Source: Dactylonectria macrodidyma
Lineage: Eukaryota; Ascomycota; Sordariomycetes; Hypocreales; Nectriaceae
Assembly: GCA_020744425.1 (NCBI GenBank)
Contig: JAGMUV010000001.1
Span: forward strand, 6,572,001-6,636,000
DNA length: 64,000 nt
Direction of reading: 5' to 3'
Part shown: piece by piece, positions 9,335 through 20,060 of the stretch
How positions within the stretch are numbered: the first letter of the stretch is position 1
How the letters are laid out: the number at the start of each line of letters is the position of its first letter
Notes under the pieces: model-generated
The model's input: only the letters and a program-made list of their open reading frames with translations
Databases searched by the model: none
Told to the model about the DNA's origin: nothing
Position numbers and translations under genes: made by a program

Positions 9335-12145
9335 ATGCGCCGCAAGTTTAGAACTCGGCTTTTGAAGGGCCCAAACGATGATCAGATCGTCCTGGACCTC
9401 ATTGAGGCTGTGCGCAACCGAAGCCTGGCAATAGTGCAATTTTTACTCGCAGACAGCAGTGTCAATGTTAACCTGAAAGACGAGACAGGACATACGCCAT
9501 TGTCGTGGGCCGCACGGACAAGACGTCCTCTAGTTGTTCAAGCGTTGCTCAAGGTCGAGGGTATCAACCCTGACGAAAAGGATGACGAAGGGTTGACTCC
9601 TCTGTCATGGGCCGCTGGCTGGAGGGGATTCAAGGTCGAATTGACAAGGGAATTCGGAAAACGGCAGCGTCGGGTTTCCGAGGGCACTGGCCACATCAGA
9701 ATCGTCGAGAGTTTACTAGCAAGAACCGATGTCGATGTCAATTCCCAAGATGACGAGGGTTGGACGCCACTGTGGTGGGCTGCAAGTGCTCGGAATCTAA
9801 ACGCCATGCGGTGTCTACTAAAGAGGGACGACATTGACGTCAACTCCAAGGACAGTTGTGGCAGGACGATACTCTCCAGAGCGGTTGAGACTGAGCTGTT
9901 GAACGTCGTGAACCTGCTTCTCGAGAAGGATGACATTGACATCAACGCAAAGGACGACAAGAGCCGGACCGTGCTTTCTCTGGTATCTCAGAAGGGTGAC
10001 TTAGAGATGGTGGATTCGCTACTACGAAGAGAGGATATTATCGATGTCAACGCAACGGACCAAATGGGTCGAACACCGCTATTATGGGCTTCGCTAGCTG
10101 GTAATCTGCGTATCGTGGAGCGCCTGCTCCTCGCAGAAAACATCGACCCAGACGTCAAGGATGAAAACCATCGAACGCCATTATCCATGGCAGCGGAACT
10201 CGGACACGTGAAAGTCGCACATGCTCTTGCCCAGTGCAAAACCGTCGACATAGACTCCAAAGACCTCCATGGCCGAACACCACTATCATGGGCAGCAGGC
10301 CAGGGCCACTTTGCAATCGTTGACCACCTGCTCCGAGACCGAGACGCCGACGCCAACTCGAGGGACAACAACGGCCGGACGCCAATGTGGTGGGCAGCAG
10401 AAAAAGGACACCTCAGAGTCGTGGCCAGCCTCGAATCGTACGACAAAACCACGCTTCATTCCCTGATCCAAGAAGGAAACCAACCAGCCGTGTGTGTTGT
10501 CCTGAGTGCCGGGTACGATATCAACAAATTGGACTCACGAAAGCAAACACCGTTGCATGTCGCTGTTCGAAATAATCGGGTGAATTTGGCAAAAATGCTG
10601 ATATCTCATCAAGCATCCCTCGACGTCAAGGACAACTTGGACATGACACCTCTTAATCTGGCCTTGCAGAACCACGGTCAAGATCTTGTCAAGCTTCTCT
10701 TGAAGAGCTCGGCAAGTAGCGCAGACATCAAAGTGTCTGGGTGGTTTGCAGGATATCGACAATCGAATATTTTATGCCTCACAGGAACAAAGGAGGGCTG
10801 GAAATGCGTGCAGTATGATGACAATGTCATCATCAGAGAGGTATTAACCAAGCCTCTGACCCCCTCCGACGGAGAGAAACGTCTCTTGTGAGTCACTAAA
10901 CCACAGCATCTTCGTGAAACCGGCTCTAACTAACGGTGCCTAGCCTATTCAAAGACTCCTTAGCTTGGAAGAGGTCTTTGACTTCCGTCTCAGGCGACGC
11001 TCCCCAGAGTTACAAGATCCAGATTTCTCCAAGTCGACTCGTCCTGGAACGATCTTGGTACGACAGCATTCGCTTTTCGGCGTCGCTTTCGATGCCCCAA
11101 GAGCCGGTTAGAAGTTGCCGGAAGACATTTCGCATGCCCTTCTTAGGAGAGATCAGAGTAATGTGGACAATCAGACCATCCAAGGACGACTTGGGCTGGA
11201 AGGCCGTAGACCTTTTCAGTACATTGCAAGACAGCTCTGTTCCCAGCGATGCCACAGAACTATACAACCAGTTTATTTCCGCCGTCGAGTTAGTCTGGCT
11301 TAGACTCTGCGATAAGGCCGAAGACCATGTGTCCCAATGTGTCAGTTGAGCCTCCACAACAGTACCATTTCATACATTCACTTACAAACGACAGCGCCTA
11401 GATCAACTGAGAGAAAAGGGACAAAGTGTTGAACTAATCCATCGCCTAGCAGAGGACGCGCAGAAGTGGCTCGATCTACGTCTTATGCTCAGGGACCACA
11501 TCCAAGCAACTGATGACCTGGCGGTACTCTATTTCCGCCACTTTAACGGAGGCGAAGGTCTCAATCAGGTTCAAAGTGCGCTTCAGCACCTGGAAGAGAC
11601 AGTTAACCGTCGTCTTAACGCGTTGGACCAGATCTCTCGGGACCTAGTTCAATTGGTTAGTATCTCAAAACATTCGTTGAAGTGAATGAGCTGACTGGTA
11701 TAGGAATTCACTTGGGTGGCAGTTAGAGAGGCCAACAAGTCTACTAGTATGGCCAAGAATATGAGGCGAATTCGTTGGATAACTGTAAGATAAACTGAAC
11801 GTCTCCCCGTTGGCCGAAACTAATGAGAGGACAGTTCATTCTTCTACCGGCAATATTTGCCTCCGTAAGCACCTTACCCCCTTTGCTCTTTACACCACGC
11901 ATGACTAATGAAATTGCTTGTGAAAGAATTTCTTTGGAGTGGACATAACATTTCTCAATGAGAACCCCGAATGGCGTTGGTATATCCTCATCGTGGGAGC
12001 AATACTGGTGTTGAGTGTGTTCGGATGGCTTACGTTGAAACACAATCGGATTTGGAGCCAATCGCTAGAAGCTTCATATTTAAGACTTAACAAACAGTTC
12101 AAGGTATCGAAACTTGGGTTGAACAAAGAGGAATGGCTACATTAA
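9335..12145 (+). CDS. ankyrin-repeat protein with CorA-like C-terminal membrane domain
   Basis: Predicted membrane protein of 846 residues. Exons 9335-10887, 10944-11340, 11395-11655, 11704-11784, 11835-11864 and 11927-12145; the 30-base fifth exon and all five introns are needed to keep frame. About 11 ankyrin repeats (GRTPLSWAA...GH...VV..LL.) cover residues 30-460. A linker and a helical region with RLAEDAQKWLDLRLMLRDH follow. Splicing then yields KNMRRIRWITFILLPAIFAS followed by NFFGVDI, acidic NENPEWRW, and a second helix YILIVGAILVLSVFGWLTL. This matches the CorA Mg2+ channel layout of a pore helix, a G-M-N-like loop and a second helix, but the canonical GMN is replaced by GVD. The ATG at 9335 was chosen because the frame upstream has no other ATG. 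The family is known in fungi; transport activity is doubtful without GMN. Confidence 0.82.
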
Positions 12146-13164
12146 GGGAAAATAGAATTGGGATATGTTTGTTTGAGACATTGGCCATTTTGGATATCTT
12201 TTGGTGTTAGATAGAGACACGACAACGAATATTCGCCGAGATGATGGAACTTGTCATGTAGAATGAATTGATGATACTCCGTATACACCTCTCTCTTAGA
12301 TCAAAACTCTAGTCCGCTAATATGAGTAATTTCTCGAGTTTAGCTGTCGTGGAGCCGAGGATTGGGACTGAAGTTCTAGATTTTTTCACTGAGAATGCCA
12401 ACCCAATGTGACAGAGCTGAAAGCTACGACAGCATTGTTGTCGTAGTCCTCCCTTTGTTCATACCGCGGTGGTCCCATTAGGCCGTGTCCCAAAGAGACC
12501 TACGTGTGACTAAATTGAGGAAATGGCAAGTCATCCTCGCGTTTCTATTAGGCAAAACTGTGCAAGATACTCCTGCCGATGAGACACGGTAAAGGGCTTG
12601 AGAACTATTCTCGCGAAAGTCATCGTGAGTAAGAGGGGTTGAACCCGAAGGAGACTGCTTTCGGACTTTGACCTCGGCCACATCCCTCAATGGTTAGGTC
12701 TTTTTGAAGATGCTCCAAGTTCGAGGAAACCGCAACACGGTGACTCATTCTAGCACCCAATCGTTTTCTTGTCGTGATTACAACTTTTATCCTCGGGCCG
12801 CCGCTAGTCCAATCCCATCATGGAGCTTACATGCGGGGTGCAGAATTCAGCCGGTCTAGAACTTGGATTTATACCGTGGCCCAAATTTTCGTCCTCGGCT
12901 GGTTTGTTTGGAAGATATTCTTGAGCTGTCGGTTACTGCCTCTTTTGGTCACACTTAAGACCCATTGCCGGGATCTGGGTCCGGAATATTGGTCACTGCG
13001 CAAAGACGATTGTATAGTCTGAAAAGGCCAATAATTTCACGTGGAGTGTAGTAGAAAGCAACTCGTTTCGAGGCAACTCGGCAGATTGGCTGTAAACATT
13101 GCTAACGCTATCTCAGAGAGTAAAGTGCTGGGGGCTTTTTCGCCAAGCACATATTCTACTTCGC
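12146..13164. other. intergenic, nothing recognised
   Basis: About 1 kb between the ankyrin-CorA gene and the aldehyde dehydrogenase stop. It has a small hairpin (CTACGACA at 12424 and its complement TGTCGTAG at 12439) and one TACTCCGTA 9-mer at 12275. Open frames here are short and lack convincing ATG starts. Confidence 0.5.
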
Positions 13165-14767
13165 TTACTTGAAAAACACAGTCTTTGCGTTGCAGTATCC
13201 CCTTAGGCCAGCAACTCCCCACTCGGAGCCCATGCCACTCTTCTTATGACCTCCAAATGCGGCCGTGGGCTGCATGGCGATGTGCTCGTTCAGCCAGACA
13301 CTGCCAGCCTCCAGCTCCTCAGCGAACTTAGCAGCAAGCTCCCTGTCCTTGGTCCAGACCGAAGATCCCAATCCCATGTCGGTGTCGTTGGCCCGGCTGA
13401 TGACGTCGTCCACGTCGGACCACTTGAGCAGGGGAACGACTGGGCCAAAGGGCTCCTCACGGACGATCTTGCTGTTGTCGGGAGGGTTGTCGACGACAGT
13501 GGGCTGGATGAAGAAGCCAGTGTTGTTCTCGAGCTCGGCTCCGCCCGTAAGAACAATTTGGTTCTTGGCCTTGACGTCGCTGAGGAACTCCTTGACGCGG
13601 TCGAACTGGAGCTTGTTCTGGACGGGGCCGAGGGCGGCTCCCTCCTCGAATCCAGAGGCGACGGGGAAGTTGGACAGGTGCTTCACAAAGGCGGCCTTGA
13701 AAGTATCGTAGATATCTTCGTGGACGTAGAGTCGCTTAACGGCAACGCACACTTGTCCTGAGTTCATGAATGCTACTTGAGCGAGATGCGGGGCAGCGGT
13801 CTCGACATCAACATCTGAGCAAACAATTGCGGCATCGTTTCCACCACTAGATACTAGTTAGAAACAAGTTGAGTACAAAGCCATGGAGGGTGACTTACAG
13901 CTCAAGAGTAACTCTGGTCAGGTTCTTGCTGGCGCTCTCCATCACACGCTTTCCGGTAGCAGTTGAACCGGTGAAGCTGATCTTGTCGATACCAGGGTGG
14001 GCCGTCAACCAAGGGCCGAGGTTGTCATCACCGCTGAGTACTTGGATGACGCCAGGGGGGAAGTGGCGTTGAGCAAGCTCGGCGATCTTAATGCCGCAGT
14101 AAGGTGTGAAGGGGGAGGGCTTAATGATGAGACAGTTTCCGGTCATAACCGCAGGGGCGAGCTTTCCACAGAGGAGCATGACGGGGACTGGATATCATTA
14201 GCACTAAACACTATACAGTCTTTGAATTTATCAAGACTCACAGTTCCAAGGAACAATGCCAACAGCGACACCAAGTGGTACGTATCGAGTCTCGACATGG
14301 CGCTCAGGGCTGTCTTCCACAATGTCTAGAGGAAGATCAAGTTGGGTGGTTCCAGCGAGCCAAAAAGCAGCATAATCAAGTTCCTGGTCAGCAAATTGAA
14401 CCTAACAGAAGATGGTTAGCATCTCAAGTCGTAGCCAGTGTGTACGGATCGCACGTACGGGCTTTCCTTGCTCCGTCGTCAGCAGTTTGCTAAACTCGGC
14501 CTTGTGTGCTACGAAGTCGGCAGTGAATGCCTGAATCTTCTGCTTGCGCACTTCAATGGGCGTCTTCTTCCATGAGCGGAACGCGGTGCGGGCCGCCTTG
14601 ACAGCGGCGTCGACATCGCTCTGAGTGGACACGGGGCACGGGAAGAGCTTCTCGTTGTTGGCTGGGTTGACTCCGTGGCGGACAGTCTCAGTCTGGGTAA
14701 GCTCGCCGTTGATGATGTTGGAAAAGGTGGAGAAGTCCAGCTTCTCAACTCCGTTAGTTGCAGCCAT
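13165..14767 (-). CDS. NAD(P)-dependent aldehyde dehydrogenase
   Basis: Oxidises an aldehyde to the acid using NAD or NADP; likely cytosolic because no targeting signal is seen. Exons 14767-14459, 14401-14242, 14187-13899 and 13846-13165 give 479 residues, the usual family length. Visible landmarks are PWNF at 154-157 (the Asn holds the thioester intermediate), FTGSTATGK for the cofactor site, Glu252 in LELGGN (general base), Cys286 in NSGQVC (nucleophile), and EEPFGPVVPLL. The join E-L-G-G-N falls across intron 3. It is divergent from the zinc alcohol dehydrogenase at 15439, with a 671-bp shared promoter. Together they could turn an alcohol into an acid. The natural substrate is not determinable from sequence; vanillin or other aromatic and aliphatic aldehydes are options. 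Confidence 0.93.
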
Positions 14768-15438
14768 TGTGTTGGTGTTGATACTAGATTGTCTGTTTGG
14801 GTTTAGGTGAGTGGATGTGAGGAGATTGAAAAAGACGTTGGAAATAGCTGGAAATAGTTTGATATTTCAACGGGCAAAGTCTCTTCTTGAGGCGGTGTGT
14901 TGCAGTTGACGTTTGTAATCAATCCCTTTCAACTCCCGAAGTCTCGACAAGGGCATGGCACCCAAGAAGGGACAAAGGCTCCGAGAGGGGTTGGTGATGC
15001 CGAGGTCGCCCCTCCTGTCCCAGGGTGGCTCGGTTCAACGCTTCGGCTGGCATGACGCTGATCCCTCTGGGTCAAACAAAGCGTGATACATGGTCTAGTG
15101 CGCCACCGACGGCGTATGGCCTGAATATAGCAATTATACCACATGGGGAAGACGGGATAGTCGGCTCTGCCCCACATCAACCGGGCCCGCGGTAGTATCG
15201 TGCTGCTTCTTTTGTCGACGGCTCCGCAGTCTGTGCTCCTTGGGAGATGTGTAACGCCGAATAATTGCTTGCATGGCCTGCATTCTTAATAAATTAATCA
15301 GCCCCTGGTTCGTTTCTGACGACGACGATCTGCCCCCTACTGCTCCACCGTTTCAATTTGGAATTTCTCAACGGCCCAACGGCCCCGCTAATAAGAAAGA
15401 CTATCGGCCCACCAGCAGGTCAAAACCATCCTAGAACC
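14768..15438. promoter_or_regulatory. shared divergent promoter of aldehyde and alcohol dehydrogenase genes
   Basis: 671 bases between two divergent dehydrogenase starts. It holds an AT-rich stretch (TTAATAAATTAATCAG, about 15285-15301) that could serve as a core promoter for the plus-strand gene. No gene is seen. A shared promoter makes co-regulation plausible. Confidence 0.45.
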
Positions 15439-16862
15439 ATGCCCGCCACCGCCAGCACCGCCAGGGCCATCGTCGCCTATGAGCCTCAGCAGCAGAAACT
15501 GAACTTGAAACTCGAAAACGTTACCCTTCGTGATATCGGTCCCGATGAACTATTGGTTCGCGTTGTCGCCGTCGGCATTTGCCATACGGATTTGGTCTTT
15601 GGAACGTGGCCTGGGGATATGATCCCCTACCCCAAGGTCTTGGGGCATGAAGGTTGGTTGGTTTTTTTTTTCCTGACTAAACATCATCAAATCATCTCAC
15701 CGACAACAGGTTCAGGCATTGTCGTCAAAGTAGGATCGAGCGTAACTGCCGCCCGTGCAGGCGACTCGGTCTTGTTGTCCTTCCAAAGTTGCCAATCCTG
15801 CCAGAGCTGCAAGGACCAGCATCCAGCGTTTTGCGCCAAATTTGCCGAGACCAACTATGGTGGGGAAGACCATGTGTACGCGTCTGCGTCTACGGATACC
15901 GAAAATAACTTCCGCGGCGCCTTCTTCGGCCAGTCGTCATTTGCAGAGCTGGCCGTTGCCAAGGAGTCTTCCGTTGTCAATGTGTCCCATTTAATTAAGG
16001 ATGAAGAGGAACTCAAGATCTTTGCGCCTCTGGGGTGCGGATTCCAAACTGGCGCCGGAACAGTGGACAATGTCGCCGCCGCCACTAACAAGGATACCGT
16101 TGTCGTCCTTGGCCTAGGTGGCGTAGGGCTAGTGTCCATCATGGTGAGTAGAACCCCTAACAGTGACATCCCACTGTAATGACAAGCTGATAACTGAGCT
16201 CTCAGGCTGCGAAATTGAAAAATTGCAAGGCTATTATCGGAGTTGATCGCCTGCCGGGTAGACTCGAGCTGGCCAAAGAGCTTGGTGCAACCCATGTCAT
16301 CAACACGAGCGACAAGGATGTTGACGTGGCAAAGGAAATCGCAGCCATCACCGACGGAAACGGCTCTTCTGTGACGATCGATACGACCGGTAACATGGAT
16401 CTCATCAGGGCTGGAATGGAATTCACCGGTAGTAGGGGACAATTGATTTTTGTAGGAGTTCCGCCTCCAGATGCACTACTCAATGTGCACATCATCACCT
16501 TTCTACAAGTACGTATTCGCAGATCAATGCCATTCTTTATCAAAACTCACAAATCTAGACCGGCAAGACAATCCGAGGCAGCATCGAGGGTGACGCGACG
16601 CCCTCTAAGGTGGGACAGACAAAACCACGTCATCTGATCCGCAAACTGACCCGAATTAGTACATTCCGCAGATGATCCAGTGGTACAGAGAGGGAAAGCT
16701 CCCCATTGACAAGTTGATCAAGTTCTACCCGGTACGAATTAATTGATTCCCGTTGCATCCCACACCAGGCGCTGACTCTTCATACTACAGGCGGAAGATT
16801 TTCAGACTGCCATTGCAGACATGGCAACTGGTAAGGTAGTGAAGCCGGTTTTGATTTGGTAG
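15439..16862 (+). CDS. zinc-dependent alcohol dehydrogenase (aryl-alcohol type)
   Basis: Medium-chain Zn alcohol dehydrogenase, 381 residues: NAD(P)-linked interconversion of an alcohol and an aldehyde. Exons 15439-15652, 15710-16143, 16206-16508, 16559-16609, 16660-16731 and 16791-16862; two exons are only 51 and 72 bases. Catalytic-zinc residues are Cys48 in GICHTD and His70-Glu71 in GHEG. A Cys-rich structural-zinc loop reads SCQSCQSCKDQHPAFC, with tandem QSC units that give one more Cys than usual. The Rossmann motif is GLGGVGL. It is closest in feel to aryl-alcohol (benzyl alcohol) dehydrogenases. ATG 15439 was chosen because the frame upstream only offers a TTG. It is divergent from the aldehyde dehydrogenase gene, which fits sequential oxidation. 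Confidence 0.92.
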
Positions 16863-19800
16863 TTTTCAATGCACAAGCGTTTATTTTTAGCCAAGTCGAT
16901 GAAATTATTGCTCAAGAAATTGATTGTCGTCTCGATATGTTGATAACTTCATAACACTCGTATCTAAAGACCGCTGTTGCTCACGGGACACATGCAGCGA
17001 GCTGAAGTTTGCTGTTGGGAATGCGCAGCGTTACTTTGACATGAAATACTTAGTTTCCATGATAGTTTCTCAAGAAAAGAAATGCTAGAGCACTTGAGGT
17101 GTCCCATCCCTGCCACACACATGCAAATTGGCCCATGAGGCATTTCTCACTGACATGCTCGGTTCAATTATGAAATGCAAAATTGGGCGAGGCACTATAA
17201 ATTCAGTCTGAACATTAATACGCGAGGCTTTGCTGCTCGCCAATCTTCCGAGAACACTCAGTTGATGGCATGATGCTGTCTTTTCAGAAGACTCCATTTC
17301 AGATACGCTGCTCCATCGCGAAGTGTCGTTGTTCATGGACGGGATTTGAGTAGTATTGTGATCCTAAATAAGAATAATATGTTTCAATATCTCCCTGTAC
17401 CAAATACCGTCGTCGATTTTAACATGGTGGAGAAGTTTTAGCCGCGGCATCAACATGGCACCAGGATTCTCGGCTGCGGTTGAATTTCCAGGACTCTATA
17501 CCCTGACCGGCCACCATCGTTTGATATTAAGTTCCCGAATTTCGACAAGGCCCACACGGAGAATTATTAAAAGATCTAAACACCCACGATAGATCTTGAC
17601 AAGATGCATATGTCTTTCACGCCATCGTGAGCGGAAACCTATACACCAGCATATTGTGTCATTTCGCTCTCATGTACGCATTTCTCTGGCGGGTCTTCTC
17701 ACCCATGTTTTGAGTAAGCCCGACATATCTTGCAATAAGATCGACTCGTACGCTTACTCATTGTATCATCAGGAACGTCACTGCCAATTCAAGATCTTTC
17801 CATCTATCACGACTCCGAAAGCCATGAGAGCATGCCTTCCCAGCCTAAACCACGATGTGTTGCGAAGTAGCTCGCGTGCGGCATGTGCCAGGCTGTGAAT
17901 GTCAAGGAGGACGACGTTTTGATGTTCGCCGACAAGATGCGATTCATCAACAGAACGCATGGCACAATGTTCCCATCTGAAATTCCCAGACGTGGTAATG
18001 TTGCCGAATACTAGTATTGGTTTTGATACGCGCTGTTAGGACTTCCATAAGGGCAAAACCCACATACGGCGCCTCGCCCCAGGGAGCTACATGGCATGCA
18101 GTAAATGGTACCAAGACGAGATCGAAAATACGACGTCATGGAATGCGTACCGGATGTCGAAGTCACACATCGCAATCTCGTCACCAAGTCGGAGCAAACA
18201 CTGCGGCTGAACCACATGGCACGAACAAATGCCTCGTGGCTGTCCCCCATGACTGGTAGGGCTTACAATATACAGTCAGGCTTCTCCGTAACGCGCTGCC
18301 AACTGTCCGAGGATGCTGCACCAAAATCATGATGCGTCAGGTTGAGCTCAACTGGTGTCCGAAAATGTTCGGCGGTCCTCAAGTCACACGCTTGTTTCTT
18401 GTCCCACCAGTCGTCGCCATGTTGGTCAAAAGCACTCTCGCGTGCAAATATGATGTGTCAAGTGTCACTTCGCTACTGTGCCGCGCGGCACTACTTCAAC
18501 CTCAGCTTTCAGTAATTACAATTCAACATTATTTCCAGCCTTGGCAGAGTGCGGAACCGGCAGGGATATGAAATGAGCGAGGCGTCAATGGTTCTCATAC
18601 TACTTTCGCCTCACGAAAGCGATGCATCGCACAGAGCGGTGGGTTACATGACCCGAATGTGCGGCTCAAATTGACCAGTAACGACGAGCATGGGCCTTGT
18701 GGAAAAGGAGACCTTTCTTCCGGAATACGGCTTCTTCAAAGGATGCCACAGGGATTCTACTGCGGTCAAAGAAGCATGATAGGGTGATGAAGCACTGGAA
18801 AATGCAGATACTGTCGGCATTCGAGGGGAAGACCTGCTCAGCATCGTTGACTCAGGGCCAGCATCCAGGCATATCTTCACCTTGCATGATCTGCACTCAC
18901 AATTGTATTTTTTGGACTCGCTAACAATAAGAGACTCTAGGTGGCGTCAGCTGAGCTGCAGGGACCTCTTCTGCAGCCAGTCATCTTAGACTGAACTGTC
19001 ATTCGCTTGGATCGGTACCAAGTACATGTCCAGGTTCTTCCCATCATTTGCCTCTGCTCGAAGCTCATACGAATACGACTTGTCACAAACGCCCCCGGTC
19101 GATCTCGGCAATGTGTTGAGGGATGCCATCCCAACATCAGTCCCTGAATTGCTGCACAACCAAGGCCAAGACGACCAATACCTGGGGCTTGACCTTAGCT
19201 GCCCCATCTCCTCACATAAGGCCAAGCCCCCGGGTAACAGTTATCCCATTTTGAAATCCACCCTCCTTGCCCTACCCTACATCTAACATCAGAAAAAGAA
19301 AGTTGATTGGCTAGCTAGGGTCGGTGTGTGTGGCGAAGACAGTCTAACTAATTCTGGTTGCGAATTTCACCCTCGGCAGAAATTTTACTCTCAGAGCGTG
19401 CCCTGTTTGCGAGGATGGCGTCGAATCACGCCGGCGATGATAGGCTGCTTCATATAAAGTGCAGATGCTCACATGCAAGGGCAGTGTGGATGAAGATATC
19501 GTCCCAAGCTGGCGATATGCCTTTGAGCCACGCTTGAAAGTGCGAATGAGCCTCAACATGCGGTCAGCTGGATGAGACAGCCACGTCGCTATCAATGGAA
19601 CTTTCAGACGGCTCTGTCGTCAGTCTCAGCCCATAGACTGTCTAGACTCGACGCCACAGCTGGGCAATCGCCCAAATCTCTTACTCACATGCATTTCTGG
19701 CCATAATCTCACCGGCCTAGGACATGATCGCCACCGGCACAAGTGGAGATCAAGGCTTAGGCGACCAGATGCCCATCCAATTGGAACCATCCCGTAGCCA

Positions 19801-20060
19801 CCCCCTTGCGTCCTTTAAACACCAGACCGTCTCCCTTCACGTCTTAACGTTTATTTGTAGTCTAGGTATACGTAGTACGGAGTACTCCGTACGTAGCATC
19901 AACTACCCCGCGTTTCTCCGTTTCCCGAAGCATTCTTTCTCAACTCCATCAAGCGGGTCTTCAATTCCATGCGTTTCGGACTCGCAAAGGCCCACGGGTT
20001 TCTTCCCCAGACGTGTTCCATGCGTGACTACTCCTCCTGCCTTGCCTCGAACGGCTGACG
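16863..20060. other. 3.2 kb gene-poor region, possible decayed sequence
   Basis: I find no gene that can be supported here. Several short open frames on both strands (e.g. 17596-17898 plus, 18986-19225 minus) have coding-like patches but no recognisable family and no consistent splice pattern. Unidentified gene relics are possible. The right end is the promoter of the regulator at 20061, including a 16-bp palindrome at 19876. Confidence 0.45.
19876..19891. promoter_or_regulatory. 16-bp perfect palindrome TACGGAGTACTCCGTA
   Basis: Perfect palindrome 170 bp upstream of the Zn2Cys6 gene start at 20061. It contains CGG-N6-CCG, the arrangement bound by several Zn2Cys6 proteins, so autoregulation is possible. 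The 9-mer half TACTCCGTA recurs at 12275 and 59984, and its complement at 25502. Confidence 0.45.

Noticed and set aside
12774..13022. Hydrophobic 82-residue plus-strand frame
   Set aside because: It has no ATG at its start and no family match; probably a chance frame.
13246..13761. 171-residue plus-strand frame over the aldehyde dehydrogenase
   Set aside because: Antisense shadow with low-complexity D/V/L composition.
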